From: Pelagadaptatus aseana
Lineage (GTDB): Bacteria; Pseudomonadota; Gammaproteobacteria; Pseudomonadales; Cellvibrionaceae
Length of the DNA: 64,000 bases
Direction of reading: 5' to 3'
Assembly: GCA_040365065.1 (NCBI GenBank)
Contig: BAABNI010000002.1
Span: 248,001-312,000 of the forward strand
The position numbers were made by a program, and so were the translations under genes. The stretch's first letter is position 1; every line of letters begins with the position of its first letter. A model generated the notes under the pieces. That model was not told the origin of the DNA and did no database searches. It worked only from the letters and a program-made list of their open reading frames with translations. This document shows, piece by piece, positions 23,401-33,364 of this stretch.

Positions 23401-26400
23401 ACGCCTTCGAGCTGCTGGTGCGCTACCAGCGACTGGTGTTCGCCTTTGCCCTGCTGGCAGTGCTCACCGGGTTGGTTTCCTACGGCACCATGGCTCGTCA
23501 GGAGGACCCCAGTTTCCCCTACCGGGTGGGCACCCTGCAGATAACTTACCCGGGAGCCACCGCCCGGCAGATTGAAAAACTGATTACCGAGCCACTGGAA
23601 GAAGAGCTGGCGCAGGTCGAGGAGCTGGAAAAAATCAGCTCCGTATCCCGCGATAATGTGGCGATTGTCACCCTCAACCTGGCCGACACCATCTACGATA
23701 CCGACGCCGCCTGGGACAGGGTCCGACGTGCCATGGATCGCGCCGAAGGGGAATTTCCCGATGGGGTCAGCGACATTGTCTTGGAAGATCGGCGCATGGA
23801 AATTCCCACGGTCATCCTCAGTGTCACCGGTTCCGACGACCCGGTGTTTCTGGCCGATGCCGCCGAGGAACTCAAGCGCATGCTGCTGGGGGTCGCGGGC
23901 GTCTCCCGGATTGAAATCGTTGGCGCACCGGAGAAAGAATTGGTGGTCGAAATTGACAGTGGCGAGCTCAACCGACTGGGCATCAATCGCCAGCATCTGA
24001 TGACGGCCCTGCAGCAACGCAACCAGCTGATTCCCGGGGGACTGATCAATGCCGGCGAGCAGTTTATCCGTCTCAATACCGCCTCGGACCTGCAGTCGTT
24101 GCGGGACATACAACAGCTGCCCATTGAACTCGATAACGGTCAGCGGGTGCCACTGAGCGCCATCGCCTCGGTTGCCATGCAACCGCGTGAGCCACTGGCC
24201 GCCCAGACCTACCACGACGGTCACCGGGCGGTCTCCCTGGGCATCATCGCCGTTCGCGGGCAAACCGACACCATCGCCTTTGGCGAGCGCCTGCGCGCCA
24301 GGGTAGCCGAGCTCGCGCCAGCGTTTCAGCCACTGCAGATCCGCGAAACCTTTTTTCAACCGGATTTTGTGCAACAGCGGCTCGACGGCCTGTCGCTGAG
24401 CCTGCTGATCAGTGCCGGGGTGATTGCTCTGGTGGTGCTGTTGGCACTGGGCTGGCGCAATGGGCTGCTGGTGGCCATGGTGTTGCCGGTGGTTGCCCTG
24501 GTGACCTTGGCGGTCTACAACCTGGGTGGCGGCATCCTCCACCAGATTGCCGTGATCGGCGTGGTCATCTCGCTCGGCATCCTGGTGGATAACGCCATCG
24601 TCATTGTGGAGTCGATCGACAAAAAACTGCGCCTGGGTCTGAGCCGTGCTCAGGCTGTGAAAGACTCCGTCAGCCAGCTGGCACTGCCCCTGTTTTCCTC
24701 CACGGGCACCACCATTGCCGCCTTTATTCCGCTGTTGCTGTCCAAGGGCGGCACCGCCGATTTCACCCGCGGCATCCCGGTCATGATTACCCTGGCCCTG
24801 ATCACCAGCTACCTGATCTCGGTGATCGTTCTGCCCATGGTGGCCTTTTACTGGCTCAAGCCCGCTGCGCGCCGGTCCACCATGATCAGCGACCGGATCG
24901 CGGCCAGGGCCATCGCCATCCAGCGCCGTTCACGCTGGCTGCCGCTGTTGTTGATCGCCGCTTTACTGGTGTTGGTCAGCGCCTCGGCGACGCAGTTGAA
25001 ATTGCAGTTTTTCCCCGGCGCCGACCGCAATCAAATGGTCATTGATCTGGAGTTACCGGCGGGGACTCCCGTCGAGCACACCGCCAGACTCAGCGGTTGG
25101 CTTGAGACCGAACTGAAACAACGCGACGATGTGGCAGCGGTGATGCGCACCGTGGGTGCCACCGGTTTTCGCTTCTACTACAACCTTTCAACCAAACCCA
25201 GCGACCCCAGCCGGGCGCGCCTGATGGTCACCACCCGGTCTTTCGATGACAACCGGGCCATCATCGACTGGATTGATACCGAGGTGCAACGCAAGATGCC
25301 CGAAGCGGTGCTGGTGGCGCGCGGCATGGGGCAGGGGCCGCCACTGGCGGCGCCCATCGAACTGCATCTGCAACACCCGGATCAGACCGTGCTGTTTGCC
25401 GCCACCCAGATCGCCCTCAAGGCGCTGCATCAGTCTGCAGGCACACGCAACATTCGCAGTAACCTGGATCAGGGGATACCGGAGATTCACCTGCGCCTGA
25501 TCGATGACACCCTGGTGGACATGAAGCTGAATCGCAACACGGTGGCCAGCGAATTGTTTGCCCAAACCCGGGGGCTGGACTCCGGACAGTTTCGCTACAG
25601 CAACGATCCGGTCACCATGCGGGTGCGCTCCAGCGCCGGCAGCGACACCGGACTGGATCGCGTGCCATCGTTCTATGTCTACCGCGAACAGCAGCCGATC
25701 CCATTGGAAACCCTGGCGACGCTGAAAACCCGCTGGGCCGCGGCGGAGATACACCATCACAACTTCCTGCCCACCGTCACTCTGCTCAGCGAGTTGCAAC
25801 CGGGAGCCGCCTACAATCAGGTATTGCAAGCCTTTTACCAGCAACTGCAACAGTCACCATTGCCCGACGGGGTCGATCTCATCATCGGTGGTGAATCGGA
25901 AGGATCGGCAGACGCCAACAAAGCCATCGTCGCCACGGCGCCAATCGGTGTGATGGCACTGCTGTTTTTTATGTTGATTCAGTTCAACTCGTTTCGCCGC
26001 ATCGGCATTATTCTGACCACCATTCCCCTGGCGGCTCTGGGCATCGTTCCCGGCTTGCTGCTGAGCGATTCGGCTTTTGGCTTCCAGCCGCTGCTGGGGG
26101 TTATTGCACTGATCGGCATTGTGGTGAACAACGCCATTGTCCTGATCGATGTCGTCGATCAGAATCTCGCCGAGGGTAAAACCATCGACGAGGCCGTCTA
26201 TGACGCCATCCGCCAGCGCACAGCCCCCATATTGTTGACCACCGCCACCACCATCCTGGGACTGTTGCCTCTGGCCCTGTCGCAATCGACCCTGTGGCCG
26301 CCCATGGCCTGGGCGATCATTTCAGGCCTGGCCATGAGCACGCTGCTGACCCTGGTGGTGATTCCAAGCCTGTGCCGCTTGTTGTTGGGGCAGCGGCCTG

Positions 26401-26441
26401 CCGACACCCGGGTTGCAAGCGCCCCAGCGGTTAGCCGTTAG
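23397..26441 (+). CDS. RND-family efflux permease
   Basis: The 1014-residue protein has the RND arrangement of twelve membrane helices with two large periplasmic loops. Typical features are an opening with a Gln-Glu-Asp-Pro motif (ARQEDPSFPYR), pore-domain repeats and the paired GILVDNAIVIVES and GIVVNNAIVLIDV helix-4/helix-10 segments. It uses proton movement to export hydrophobic or toxic compounds. Its GC content looks higher than that of the flanking genes, and long antisense frames over it reflect that bias. Substrates are unknown. Confidence 0.94.
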   Translation: MNAFELLVRYQRLVFAFALLAVLTGLVSYGTMARQEDPSFPYRVGTLQITYPGATARQIEKLITEPLEEELAQVEELEKISSVSRDNVAIVTLNLADTIYDTDAAWDRVRRAMDRAEGEFPDGVSDIVLEDRRMEIPTVILSVTGSDDPVFLADAAEELKRMLLGVAGVSRIEIVGAPEKELVVEIDSGELNRLGINRQHLMTALQQRNQLIPGGLINAGEQFIRLNTASDLQSLRDIQQLPIELDNGQRVPLSAIASVAMQPREPLAAQTYHDGHRAVSLGIIAVRGQTDTIAFGERLRARVAELAPAFQPLQIRETFFQPDFVQQRLDGLSLSLLISAGVIALVVLLALGWRNGLLVAMVLPVVALVTLAVYNLGGGILHQIAVIGVVISLGILVDNAIVIVESIDKKLRLGLSRAQAVKDSVSQLALPLFSSTGTTIAAFIPLLLSKGGTADFTRGIPVMITLALITSYLISVIVLPMVAFYWLKPAARRSTMISDRIAARAIAIQRRSRWLPLLLIAALLVLVSASATQLKLQFFPGADRNQMVIDLELPAGTPVEHTARLSGWLETELKQRDDVAAVMRTVGATGFRFYYNLSTKPSDPSRARLMVTTRSFDDNRAIIDWIDTEVQRKMPEAVLVARGMGQGPPLAAPIELHLQHPDQTVLFAATQIALKALHQSAGTRNIRSNLDQGIPEIHLRLIDDTLVDMKLNRNTVASELFAQTRGLDSGQFRYSNDPVTMRVRSSAGSDTGLDRVPSFYVYREQQPIPLETLATLKTRWAAAEIHHHNFLPTVTLLSELQPGAAYNQVLQAFYQQLQQSPLPDGVDLIIGGESEGSADANKAIVATAPIGVMALLFFMLIQFNSFRRIGIILTTIPLAALGIVPGLLLSDSAFGFQPLLGVIALIGIVVNNAIVLIDVVDQNLAEGKTIDEAVYDAIRQRTAPILLTTATTILGLLPLALSQSTLWPPMAWAIISGLAMSTLLTLVVIPSLCRLLLGQRPADTRVASAPAVSR

Positions 26442-26470
26442 GGCAAGCGGTGCAGATCAGCTCATCGCTG

Positions 26471-27424
26471 CTAGCTAATGACACCCAACAACTGCAACCG
26501 CAGGCGCCCGGGGGTGATACCCGCCCACTGACTGTGGGCCCGGCAAAAAGCACTCTGTTCCGAATACCCCAGCAACATGGCAATTTCGGAAAGGGACAGA
26601 CTTGGATCGGCCAGATAGTCTTTGCTGAGGTTTTCCCTTAATCCGGTCAAAAGCTGCTGATAGGTCAGACCATAGCGATCCAGACGGCGCTGCAGGGTTC
26701 GGGTCGACATCCCGATGGAGCGAGAAATATGGCTTATTTGTACTTGCCCGCTGGGCAGCGCTTTACTGATCTCCTGCTGCAGTAACCTCGGAAACTGATC
26801 AACCAACGGTAATATCTGATTGAACGCCAGTCGCTGGGCGTGACGGCGCTGATGGATGGACTGAAAGGTTTGCGGAGGTTCCTTTAATCCCTCCAGGTTG
26901 AACAGCAAACGCGTTTGTCCATTGTCGAAAGTGACAGGGCAGCCAAATTCCAATTCATAGTCGGCCTGACTGTCGGTCCAGCTGGCTTGAGCAAATTCGA
27001 CACCCTCTAACGCCAAATGCAGGGGAAACAGTCGCTGTAAGAAATTCAGCAGTGAGCAAACGCCCACTTCGGTCGTCATGGCCGGGATAAAATCAGGCCA
27101 GGTAATGATCATCTGGTCTTCCGTATGGGTAATCTCCCCCAAGGTTATGCTGTATAACCTGCGCTCATGATCAATGTAGGTTTTTAACGCCTCACCCAGA
27201 TTGTTCACGTTCAAACACAAATAAGCCAACACCCCGGCGTGCTCAATACGGATACCGCTTCCTATCTTGATCGGCAGACTGTCTTCGGGCCAGTTGGCCT
27301 GGCAGCGACGCAAAATGGCTTCCCATTCGGCCACCGAGATACTTTCACGCTCCTGTAACTGGCGCAGCTCTGCCTGCAATGACATCCCCTGCAATCCCTG
27401 CTGTTGTAACCACTGGCTGAGCAA
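26471..27424 (-). CDS. AraC-family regulator (arabinose-binding-domain type)
   Basis: The protein of about 317 residues has an N-terminal sensor region of the PF12625 type (about 10-210). The C-terminal AraC helix-turn-helix pair is recognisable as SHISRSIGMSTRTLQRRLDRYGLTYQ and SLSEIAMLLGYSEQSAFCRAHSQWAGITP. Regulators with this layout often control lipid, sterol or amino-acid catabolism, which fits the lipid genes downstream on the other strand. The start is unclear: the frame can reach upstream to a TGA at 27457-27455 with no ATG, so I use the TTG at 27424. Confidence 0.87.
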   Translation of the reverse strand: MLSQWLQQQGLQGMSLQAELRQLQERESISVAEWEAILRRCQANWPEDSLPIKIGSGIRIEHAGVLAYLCLNVNNLGEALKTYIDHERRLYSITLGEITHTEDQMIITWPDFIPAMTTEVGVCSLLNFLQRLFPLHLALEGVEFAQASWTDSQADYELEFGCPVTFDNGQTRLLFNLEGLKEPPQTFQSIHQRRHAQRLAFNQILPLVDQFPRLLQQEISKALPSGQVQISHISRSIGMSTRTLQRRLDRYGLTYQQLLTGLRENLSKDYLADPSLSLSEIAMLLGYSEQSAFCRAHSQWAGITPGRLRLQLLGVIS

Positions 27425-27631
27425 AATACTGAATGATTTGTTAACGCGAATGGCTCACCCCCATCAGAAACACCAATATGGCATCAATTATCAATAGCTT
27501 GGCATAGATTATCAATACCGGTACACAAATCAAGACTAAAGTAACAACCATAAAGATCAGATGACGCACCAAAAGATCATTTGACCAACAAGTTAGTACA
27601 CAAATTCAACAACAATACCCTGAGGTTAGCC

Positions 27632-28555
27632 ATGAGTCAGCCAGCCAAAAAGCAAAAAGCATCACAAGCGTCACCAAAAGCAGCTAAAGCCAAACAAGCG
27701 GCCATCAAGACAGTTAAAGCCGCCGAGCCAGCTAACGAAGCCAAGAGTGACTTTCGCGGTCTGAATGGTCCCGATCCTGAACTGATGAATGGTCAGGCGC
27801 CTCTCTGGAATCGCCTGATGGATCACTACTTCCGTCTGGAAATCGATGGTTTTGATCGTCTGCCCAAAGACCCCTCTCTGGTGATTGGCATTCACTCCGG
27901 TGTCTCTCTGACCATGGATGCCTGGACCTTTGTGATGGCTTGGTGGCGTCATTTTGGAGAAAAACGCAAACTGCATGGTACGGCACACGATCTGCTGATG
28001 AATGCGCCGGTAGTAGGTAACTACTTTGAACGCCTCGGAGCCTTATCACCCAGCCGCGAAAATATCTGTAAAGCTCTGGATCAGGGCGATGACGTTATTC
28101 TGTGGCCCGGCGGCGAAGTGGATTCCTGCCGCAGCTGGAAAAAGCGCGACAAAGCCATCCTCGGCGGCCGCAAGGGCTTTATCCGTCTGGCCATCAAACA
28201 GGGCGTGCCCATTACTCCGGTTGCCACTGTCGGCGGTCACGACACCCTGTTTGTTCTGTCTGAAGGTCGCGGTCTAGCGAAAATGCTCGGTCTGAAAGAG
28301 AAGCTGCGTACCGAAGTAGCGCCCATCACTCTCAGCTACCCGTTTGGTCTGGGCGTCACTCTGACACCGTTCCAGCACATTCCGCTACCCGCCAAGATTC
28401 GAACCGAAGTATTGGATCCAATCTACGTCTCCAACGATCCGGAAATGGCCAACGACGAAGAGTACGTACAGGCCATTTATGACCAAGTAGAAGGCGCGAT
28501 TCAGGCTGGCATGGATCGATTAGCCAAAAAGCGTCGCTTCCCGATCTTCGGATAA
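27632..28555 (+). CDS. Lysophospholipid/acylglycerol acyltransferase (PlsC-DGAT2-like)
   Basis: The 307-residue protein opens with a Lys/Ala-rich basic tail (about 1-35) and then has an acyltransferase domain. An IHSG motif with a following Asp (GIHSGVSLTMD) stands in the place of the HX4D active site, and WPGGEVDSC resembles the FPEG substrate motif. It is closer to the DGAT2/MGAT-like bacterial group than to classical PlsC. It likely acylates a glycerolipid. ATG at 27632 follows TGAGGT; a TTG at 27581 would add 17 residues. It sits directly before a wax-ester synthase gene. Confidence 0.8.
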   Translation: MSQPAKKQKASQASPKAAKAKQAAIKTVKAAEPANEAKSDFRGLNGPDPELMNGQAPLWNRLMDHYFRLEIDGFDRLPKDPSLVIGIHSGVSLTMDAWTFVMAWWRHFGEKRKLHGTAHDLLMNAPVVGNYFERLGALSPSRENICKALDQGDDVILWPGGEVDSCRSWKKRDKAILGGRKGFIRLAIKQGVPITPVATVGGHDTLFVLSEGRGLAKMLGLKEKLRTEVAPITLSYPFGLGVTLTPFQHIPLPAKIRTEVLDPIYVSNDPEMANDEEYVQAIYDQVEGAIQAGMDRLAKKRRFPIFG

Positions 28556-28597
28556 TTTCTCTGTTTGGTTGTTTACCTCTTTGTGAAAACCAAGTTT

Positions 28598-28636
28598 GCG
28601 CGTCTGCTCTCTGATCGACAGGCGCGCCTTTTTTCT
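28598..28636 (+). terminator. Rho-independent terminator after the acyltransferase gene
   Basis: GCGCGTCTG (28598-28606) pairs with CAGGCGCGC (28619-28627) with one G-T wobble, followed by CCTTTTTT. The next gene starts 24 bases later and therefore probably depends on read-through or its own promoter. Confidence 0.7.
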
Positions 28637-28659
28637 ATTTGAAACGAGAGATAAAAATT

Positions 28660-30108
28660 ATGTCACAACAAAAACGCCCTCTCGCGCTGCTGGACAATGC
28701 CTTCCTGCTGACCGAAACCACCGAAGCGCCAAAACACATCGCCAGCCTGTTTTACTATGAAAAGCCCGCTGATTCCGGCGAAGATTATGCCTATCAACTC
28801 TACAATCACTGGCTTGGATGCAATACCGCTACTGCGCCGTTTAACTGGAAGCTGGCAGGCATCAATCCGCTGCGCCCATTTTGGATAGAAGACGACAACT
28901 TCGATATCGCTCGCCACCTGCGTTTTCACCGCCTGCCGGATCAGGCCAGCGAACAACAACTGCTGAATAAAGTCGGCGAGCTGCATGAAGAGCCTCTCAA
29001 GCGCGATCGCCCCGTGTGGAGTCTGCATATCATCGACGGTTTGGCGGGAGATCGCTTCGCCATGTACTTCAGTCTGCATCACGCTTTGATCGATGGCATG
29101 ACCGCCATGTCAATGATTGCCATCGCCCACGACAACAAACCTCTGAAGGATAGCCTGCCGCTGTGGCAGCGGGACTATCCAGACTTTAAATTGTCCGACC
29201 AAAGCTGGCTGCAGCGCCAGCAAAAAATGCTCACCGGGCGCATCGACGCCGCCCAAAAAAGTGCCAAGAATCTGGTGGGCCTTGGCCACCTGTCCATGCA
29301 GTTAATCAAGGAAGCCGTTGGCATCAATGAAACCCCACTGACCATACCGTTCAGTGCCAAAGATTGCCTGTTGAATGGCGACGCCAGTTCACAACGCTCA
29401 CTGGCAACCGCCTGCCTGCCGCTCGATCAGGTCAAGCTGGTCTGCCACCAAAGCGGCGGCTCCCTGAACCATGTGGTTCTGACCTGTGTTGATGAAGCCA
29501 TGCACCGCTATCTTGGAGATATTGGCGCGCCTCTGGACGCCCCCCTGCACGTCAACATCCCTGTCAGCCTAAGAGGTAAAGAGGAATCGGACCAAGCCGG
29601 TAACAGCGTTGCCGCCCTGCCCGTCAGTCTGGCAGACGCCGATTGTGATCTAAGCGGTCGCTTCGAAGAAATCGGTAAATCCCTGACAGGCCTGCGTGAT
29701 CTGGTTGAAAACAACAGCAAAAGCAGTCTGGAAACCTATAGCCTGTTGACCGGCGCACTGGCGCAGTCGCTGGAAACCACCAGCACCCAATCACTGGCGC
29801 CGGGTGCCGCCCATTTTCTGGTTTCCAATGTCCCGGGCCCCAGACAAACCCTGTTTCAGGGCGAAGCCGCATTGTTGAATTGGTATCCGGTCAGTGCCCT
29901 GTACCCGGGACAGCGTATCAATGTCACCCTGCTCAGTTACGACGGCAAGTTGTATTTTGGGGTGGTGGCCTCAGCGGAATTTTTACCCCGCATTGAGCTT
30001 TTGACCACCTACATCGAAGCAGCCTTTGCCAGTCTTGCCAAAGAATTTTTACCGGCCAAACCCAGCAAGACCAAAAACAAAAGCGCCAGAAAAAAGACCG
30101 CAGCCTGA
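28660..30108 (+). CDS. Wax ester synthase / diacylglycerol acyltransferase (WS/DGAT)
   Basis: The 482-residue protein has the condensing motif HHALIDG at 140-146 (consensus HHxxxDG), and the C-terminal NVPGP motif (FLVSNVPGPRQTL) of the UPF0089 family. These enzymes join acyl-CoA to fatty alcohols or diacylglycerol to make storage lipids at the inner membrane face. The C-terminus is a Lys-rich tail (KPSKTKNKSARKK). The ATG at 28660 follows GAGAG. Its neighbours (acyltransferase and GMC oxidoreductase) support a neutral-lipid or sterol-related island. Confidence 0.92.
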   Translation: MSQQKRPLALLDNAFLLTETTEAPKHIASLFYYEKPADSGEDYAYQLYNHWLGCNTATAPFNWKLAGINPLRPFWIEDDNFDIARHLRFHRLPDQASEQQLLNKVGELHEEPLKRDRPVWSLHIIDGLAGDRFAMYFSLHHALIDGMTAMSMIAIAHDNKPLKDSLPLWQRDYPDFKLSDQSWLQRQQKMLTGRIDAAQKSAKNLVGLGHLSMQLIKEAVGINETPLTIPFSAKDCLLNGDASSQRSLATACLPLDQVKLVCHQSGGSLNHVVLTCVDEAMHRYLGDIGAPLDAPLHVNIPVSLRGKEESDQAGNSVAALPVSLADADCDLSGRFEEIGKSLTGLRDLVENNSKSSLETYSLLTGALAQSLETTSTQSLAPGAAHFLVSNVPGPRQTLFQGEAALLNWYPVSALYPGQRINVTLLSYDGKLYFGVVASAEFLPRIELLTTYIEAAFASLAKEFLPAKPSKTKNKSARKKTAA

Positions 30109-30133
30109 CTCATCCTACGCAACACAATCACGG

Positions 30134-30168
30134 GGGCAGACAGGTAATTTTCGGCCTGCTTTCTGCCC
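30134..30168 (+). terminator. Hairpin after WS/DGAT gene
   Basis: GGGCAGA (30134-30140) pairs with TCTGCCC (30162-30168), with a second internal pairing AGG/CCT. The following TTAAATG is only a weak U-tract. It lies between the WS/DGAT and GMC oxidoreductase genes. Confidence 0.45.
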
Positions 30169-30246
30169 TTAAATGACTGTACGCGCCAGCTGGTTGCGGT
30201 GGTACATTGATGCTCTTTTTAAAGCAATAACAATAAGAGAGCAGCC

Positions 30247-31893
30247 ATGGCGTTTGATTACGATTACCTGATTGTTGGCAGTGGTTTTGGCGGATCTGTT
30301 TCCGCTCTGCGTCTGGCTGAAAAGGGCTGGAAGGTTGGCGTCATAGAACAGGGACGCCGCATTGGCCCAGAGCACATCAAAGCCGCAAAGCAATCCCCTC
30401 GCAAGTTGTTATGGGCACCAGGACTCGGCATGCGGGGGTATTTTCAGCAGGCCGCATTCAAACATCTGAGCGTTGTCAGCGGCGTCGGCGTAGGAGGCGG
30501 CAGTCTGGTCTGGGGAGCGGTAATGCTTGAGCCCAAACCCGAGTTCTATCAGGACCCGCGAGTCAAAAACCTGCCGGCAGATTTTGCCAAGGAACTGCCA
30601 CCGCACTTTGCCACCGCCAAACGTATGCTCGGTGTCAGCCGCAATCCCCGGCAAACCCTGCAAGATGACATACTCCAAAAAACCGCCACGGAACTGGGCG
30701 CGGCTGCAAATTTTGACGCCGTGCCCAACGCCATATTTTTTGGTGAACAAACTACAGAGCCAAGAGACCCGTTCTTTGATGGCAAAGGCCCTTTGCGCAA
30801 ACCCTGTACCTACTGTGCAGGCTGCCTGACCGGTTGCGAGCACGGTTCGAAAAACAGCCTCGACCTCAATTATCTGTATCTGGCAGAACGACAGGGGGCA
30901 GAGATTCTGGCCGAACATCAGGCGGATAAAATCCAACCCATGTTGGAAGAAGGCTACCGGGTTAGCCTGTCGCCCTCGTACCCCCATTCAGCCAACCCCA
31001 AGTATCAATCCAGCATCACCGCCCGCCGGGTTATTCTTGCTGGTGGCGTATTGGGCACACTCAAGCTGCTGTTTAAAAACCGCGATCACTATGGCCACCT
31101 GCCACAAGTTTCCCAAACTCTGGGGGAAGTGGTGCGCACCAACTCCGAGGCCATTACTGCCATTCTGCATCCGGCAGACCACGATCTCACCGATGGCACC
31201 GCTATTTCTACCGACTTCCATCCAGACCCGCACACCCACATTACCCAGAACCGGTTTGATCGGGGCTATCGCTTCCTGAGAACCGTGTTGGTGCCCATGG
31301 TGGATGATGAACGCAAACTGCCCCGCGCTCTCAAGACTCTGGGCAGCATGTTACTACGCCCCGGATTGATGTTCAGTAACTGGTTCTGCAAAGAATGGGA
31401 GAAACGAGTAACCGTGCTGACGGTGATGCAGGATCACGACAACGCCCTGACCCTGCGTTACAAGCGCACACTGGGCAACCTGTTCAGAGGCGGACTGGTG
31501 AGTGAGCCCCATCAGCACCACAATGCCCCAAGCTACCTGCCCATCGCCAATCAGGCAACCCGGATTTTTGCCCGCCACGCCGGCGGCCGCCCCATGAGCA
31601 GCGCTCTGGAAGCCATTGGCGGCAAGGCTACCACCGCGCACATCCTGTCGGGCTGCCCCATGGGCACTTCTGCGGCTGACTCGGTAATCGACAGCAACCA
31701 CGAAGTGCACGGCCACCCCGGATTATTCGTTATGGACGGCTCCAGTATACCCGCCAATATCGGGGTTAATCCGAGCCTCACCATCACCGCCATGGCCGAG
31801 CGCTTTGCGCAGCTGCCGATACACGCACCGGCGAACCCCCTGTCAAACATGAATTCTGTTGAAGCAGAAACTGAAACACCAATCGAAGCCTGA
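30247..31893 (+). CDS. GMC-family oxidoreductase (cholesterol-oxidase type)
   Basis: The 548-residue flavoprotein has the FAD-binding GSGFGG at 11-16, a GGGSLVWG segment and the C-terminal GMC signature GVNPSLTITAMAERFA. A cysteine cluster CTYCAGCLTGC (Cys187, 190, 193, 197) in a C-x2-C-x2-C-x3-C pattern is shared with the ChoD-like actinobacterial subgroup and looks like an iron-sulfur or metal site. It likely oxidises a sterol or long-chain alcohol. The start at 30247 lies after AGAGAGCAGCC. Confidence 0.88.
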   Translation: MAFDYDYLIVGSGFGGSVSALRLAEKGWKVGVIEQGRRIGPEHIKAAKQSPRKLLWAPGLGMRGYFQQAAFKHLSVVSGVGVGGGSLVWGAVMLEPKPEFYQDPRVKNLPADFAKELPPHFATAKRMLGVSRNPRQTLQDDILQKTATELGAAANFDAVPNAIFFGEQTTEPRDPFFDGKGPLRKPCTYCAGCLTGCEHGSKNSLDLNYLYLAERQGAEILAEHQADKIQPMLEEGYRVSLSPSYPHSANPKYQSSITARRVILAGGVLGTLKLLFKNRDHYGHLPQVSQTLGEVVRTNSEAITAILHPADHDLTDGTAISTDFHPDPHTHITQNRFDRGYRFLRTVLVPMVDDERKLPRALKTLGSMLLRPGLMFSNWFCKEWEKRVTVLTVMQDHDNALTLRYKRTLGNLFRGGLVSEPHQHHNAPSYLPIANQATRIFARHAGGRPMSSALEAIGGKATTAHILSGCPMGTSAADSVIDSNHEVHGHPGLFVMDGSSIPANIGVNPSLTITAMAERFAQLPIHAPANPLSNMNSVEAETETPIEA

Positions 31894-31954
31894 ATAGCCA
31901 CCCCAAAAAAATACATTTTATACTGCATATAACCCAAGGTTAGGAGGACAGAAC

Positions 31955-33364
31955 ATGCCTGACAACACGCTCGCTTTTCTATCGCTGACTGAACTGGCTG
32001 ACAGAATAAAATCCAGAAACCTGTCACCGGTTGAGCTAACCGAATCATTCCTCAGTCGCATCGAAAGACTCAATCCTTCACTGCACGCCTATAATTGCGT
32101 CACCATAGAAAAGGCCCGAGCCCAGTCCCAAGCTGCCGAACAGGAAATTGAAAGCGGTGCTTATCGGGGGCCACTGCACGGCATTCCTCTCGGAATCAAA
32201 GACCTTTTGTATACACAAGGCATCAACACAACCGCCTCGTCCCAGATACTCAAAGATTTCGTACCCCAGAGCAACTCAACGGTTGTCGATAAATTAAACG
32301 CCTCCGGTGCCATTTGTCTGGGCAAAACCAATCTGACCGAATTTGCACTGTCAGGTTATCACCCGGATCTGGAAGTTCCGGTAAACCCATGGAACGCCAA
32401 GCACTGGTCTGGCGTATCATCGAGCGGGTCCGGAGTGGCCGTGGCAGCCCACCTCTGTTGCGCCGCTATTGGCACCGATACCGGAGGTTCCATACGATTG
32501 CCTTCAGCCGTCAATGGCGTGGTTGGAATAAAGCCCACCTACGGCAGGGTCAGCCGACACAACACCATTCCGCTATCGGACTCTCTGGATCACATTGGCC
32601 CCATGGCAAATTCTGTCATGGACGCGGCACTGGTATTAAATGCCATCGCCGGCTGGGACATTGAAGACCCCACCTCTCTGCCAGAGCCGCAAACCGACTT
32701 TACCCAAGCCATAGGCGACAGCCTGCACGGCATTAAAATTGGGGTTGACCAAACCTTCAACGCTCAGGTTGATCCCGAGGTTGCGGCAGCACTGAATAAT
32801 GCTGCCAACGCACTGCAAACACTGGGTGCTGAGATCGTTGATGTCAGTGTTGCCGGCATTGAGGAAGGCGCGGATCGCTGGTTTGCACTGACGGCTATAG
32901 AAGCGGCCATTTATCACAAACCATCTTACCCTTCGCGCCAAGACGAATTCGGACCCGTGTTTGCAAGTCTGCTTGAGCATGGTCTGTCAGTGACCGCCGA
33001 GCAGGCATCCCTTGCCTACACTGCCAGAAGCAGAGTAAAACAAATTTTGGCAAAAACCTTTTTGCAGGTTGATATGTTGCTCTGTCCCTCGGCGGCCGGG
33101 CCAGCCCCCAGTCTTGAAGAGTTTCCACCACAGATGATCCTGCCACCGGAGATTATTGGCCCCATCGTGATGTATCAGGCGCCATTCAACTTTTCTGGAA
33201 GCCCGACCATTTCCGTCCCAATGGGCTTTTCACAATCCGGCCTGCCGCTCAGCCTGCAGCTGGTGGGGCGCCACTGCGAGGAAAGCCGGATCATTCAGGT
33301 TGCCCACGCTTACGAACAGGCCACCGGATGGCATAAAAAGATAGCGCCGGCCGCACAGCTATAA
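31955..33364 (+). CDS. Amidase-signature-family amidase
   Basis: The 469-residue protein has the full amidase catalytic triad: Lys82 (GIKD), Ser155 (SGVSSSGSG) and nucleophile Ser179 (GTDTGGSIRLPS). It hydrolyses an amide of unknown identity. It resembles aryl/aliphatic amidases and GatA-like enzymes but stands alone, so it is not part of a GatCAB set. AGGAGG precedes the ATG. It follows the GMC gene by about 60 bases. Confidence 0.9.
   Translation: MPDNTLAFLSLTELADRIKSRNLSPVELTESFLSRIERLNPSLHAYNCVTIEKARAQSQAAEQEIESGAYRGPLHGIPLGIKDLLYTQGINTTASSQILKDFVPQSNSTVVDKLNASGAICLGKTNLTEFALSGYHPDLEVPVNPWNAKHWSGVSSSGSGVAVAAHLCCAAIGTDTGGSIRLPSAVNGVVGIKPTYGRVSRHNTIPLSDSLDHIGPMANSVMDAALVLNAIAGWDIEDPTSLPEPQTDFTQAIGDSLHGIKIGVDQTFNAQVDPEVAAALNNAANALQTLGAEIVDVSVAGIEEGADRWFALTAIEAAIYHKPSYPSRQDEFGPVFASLLEHGLSVTAEQASLAYTARSRVKQILAKTFLQVDMLLCPSAAGPAPSLEEFPPQMILPPEIIGPIVMYQAPFNFSGSPTISVPMGFSQSGLPLSLQLVGRHCEESRIIQVAHAYEQATGWHKKIAPAAQL

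Noticed and set aside
23148..24542. Long minus-strand frame across the efflux genes
   Set aside because: Its His/Gln/Gly-rich product is typical of an antisense shadow of GC-rich coding sequence; the RND adaptor and permease explain the region.
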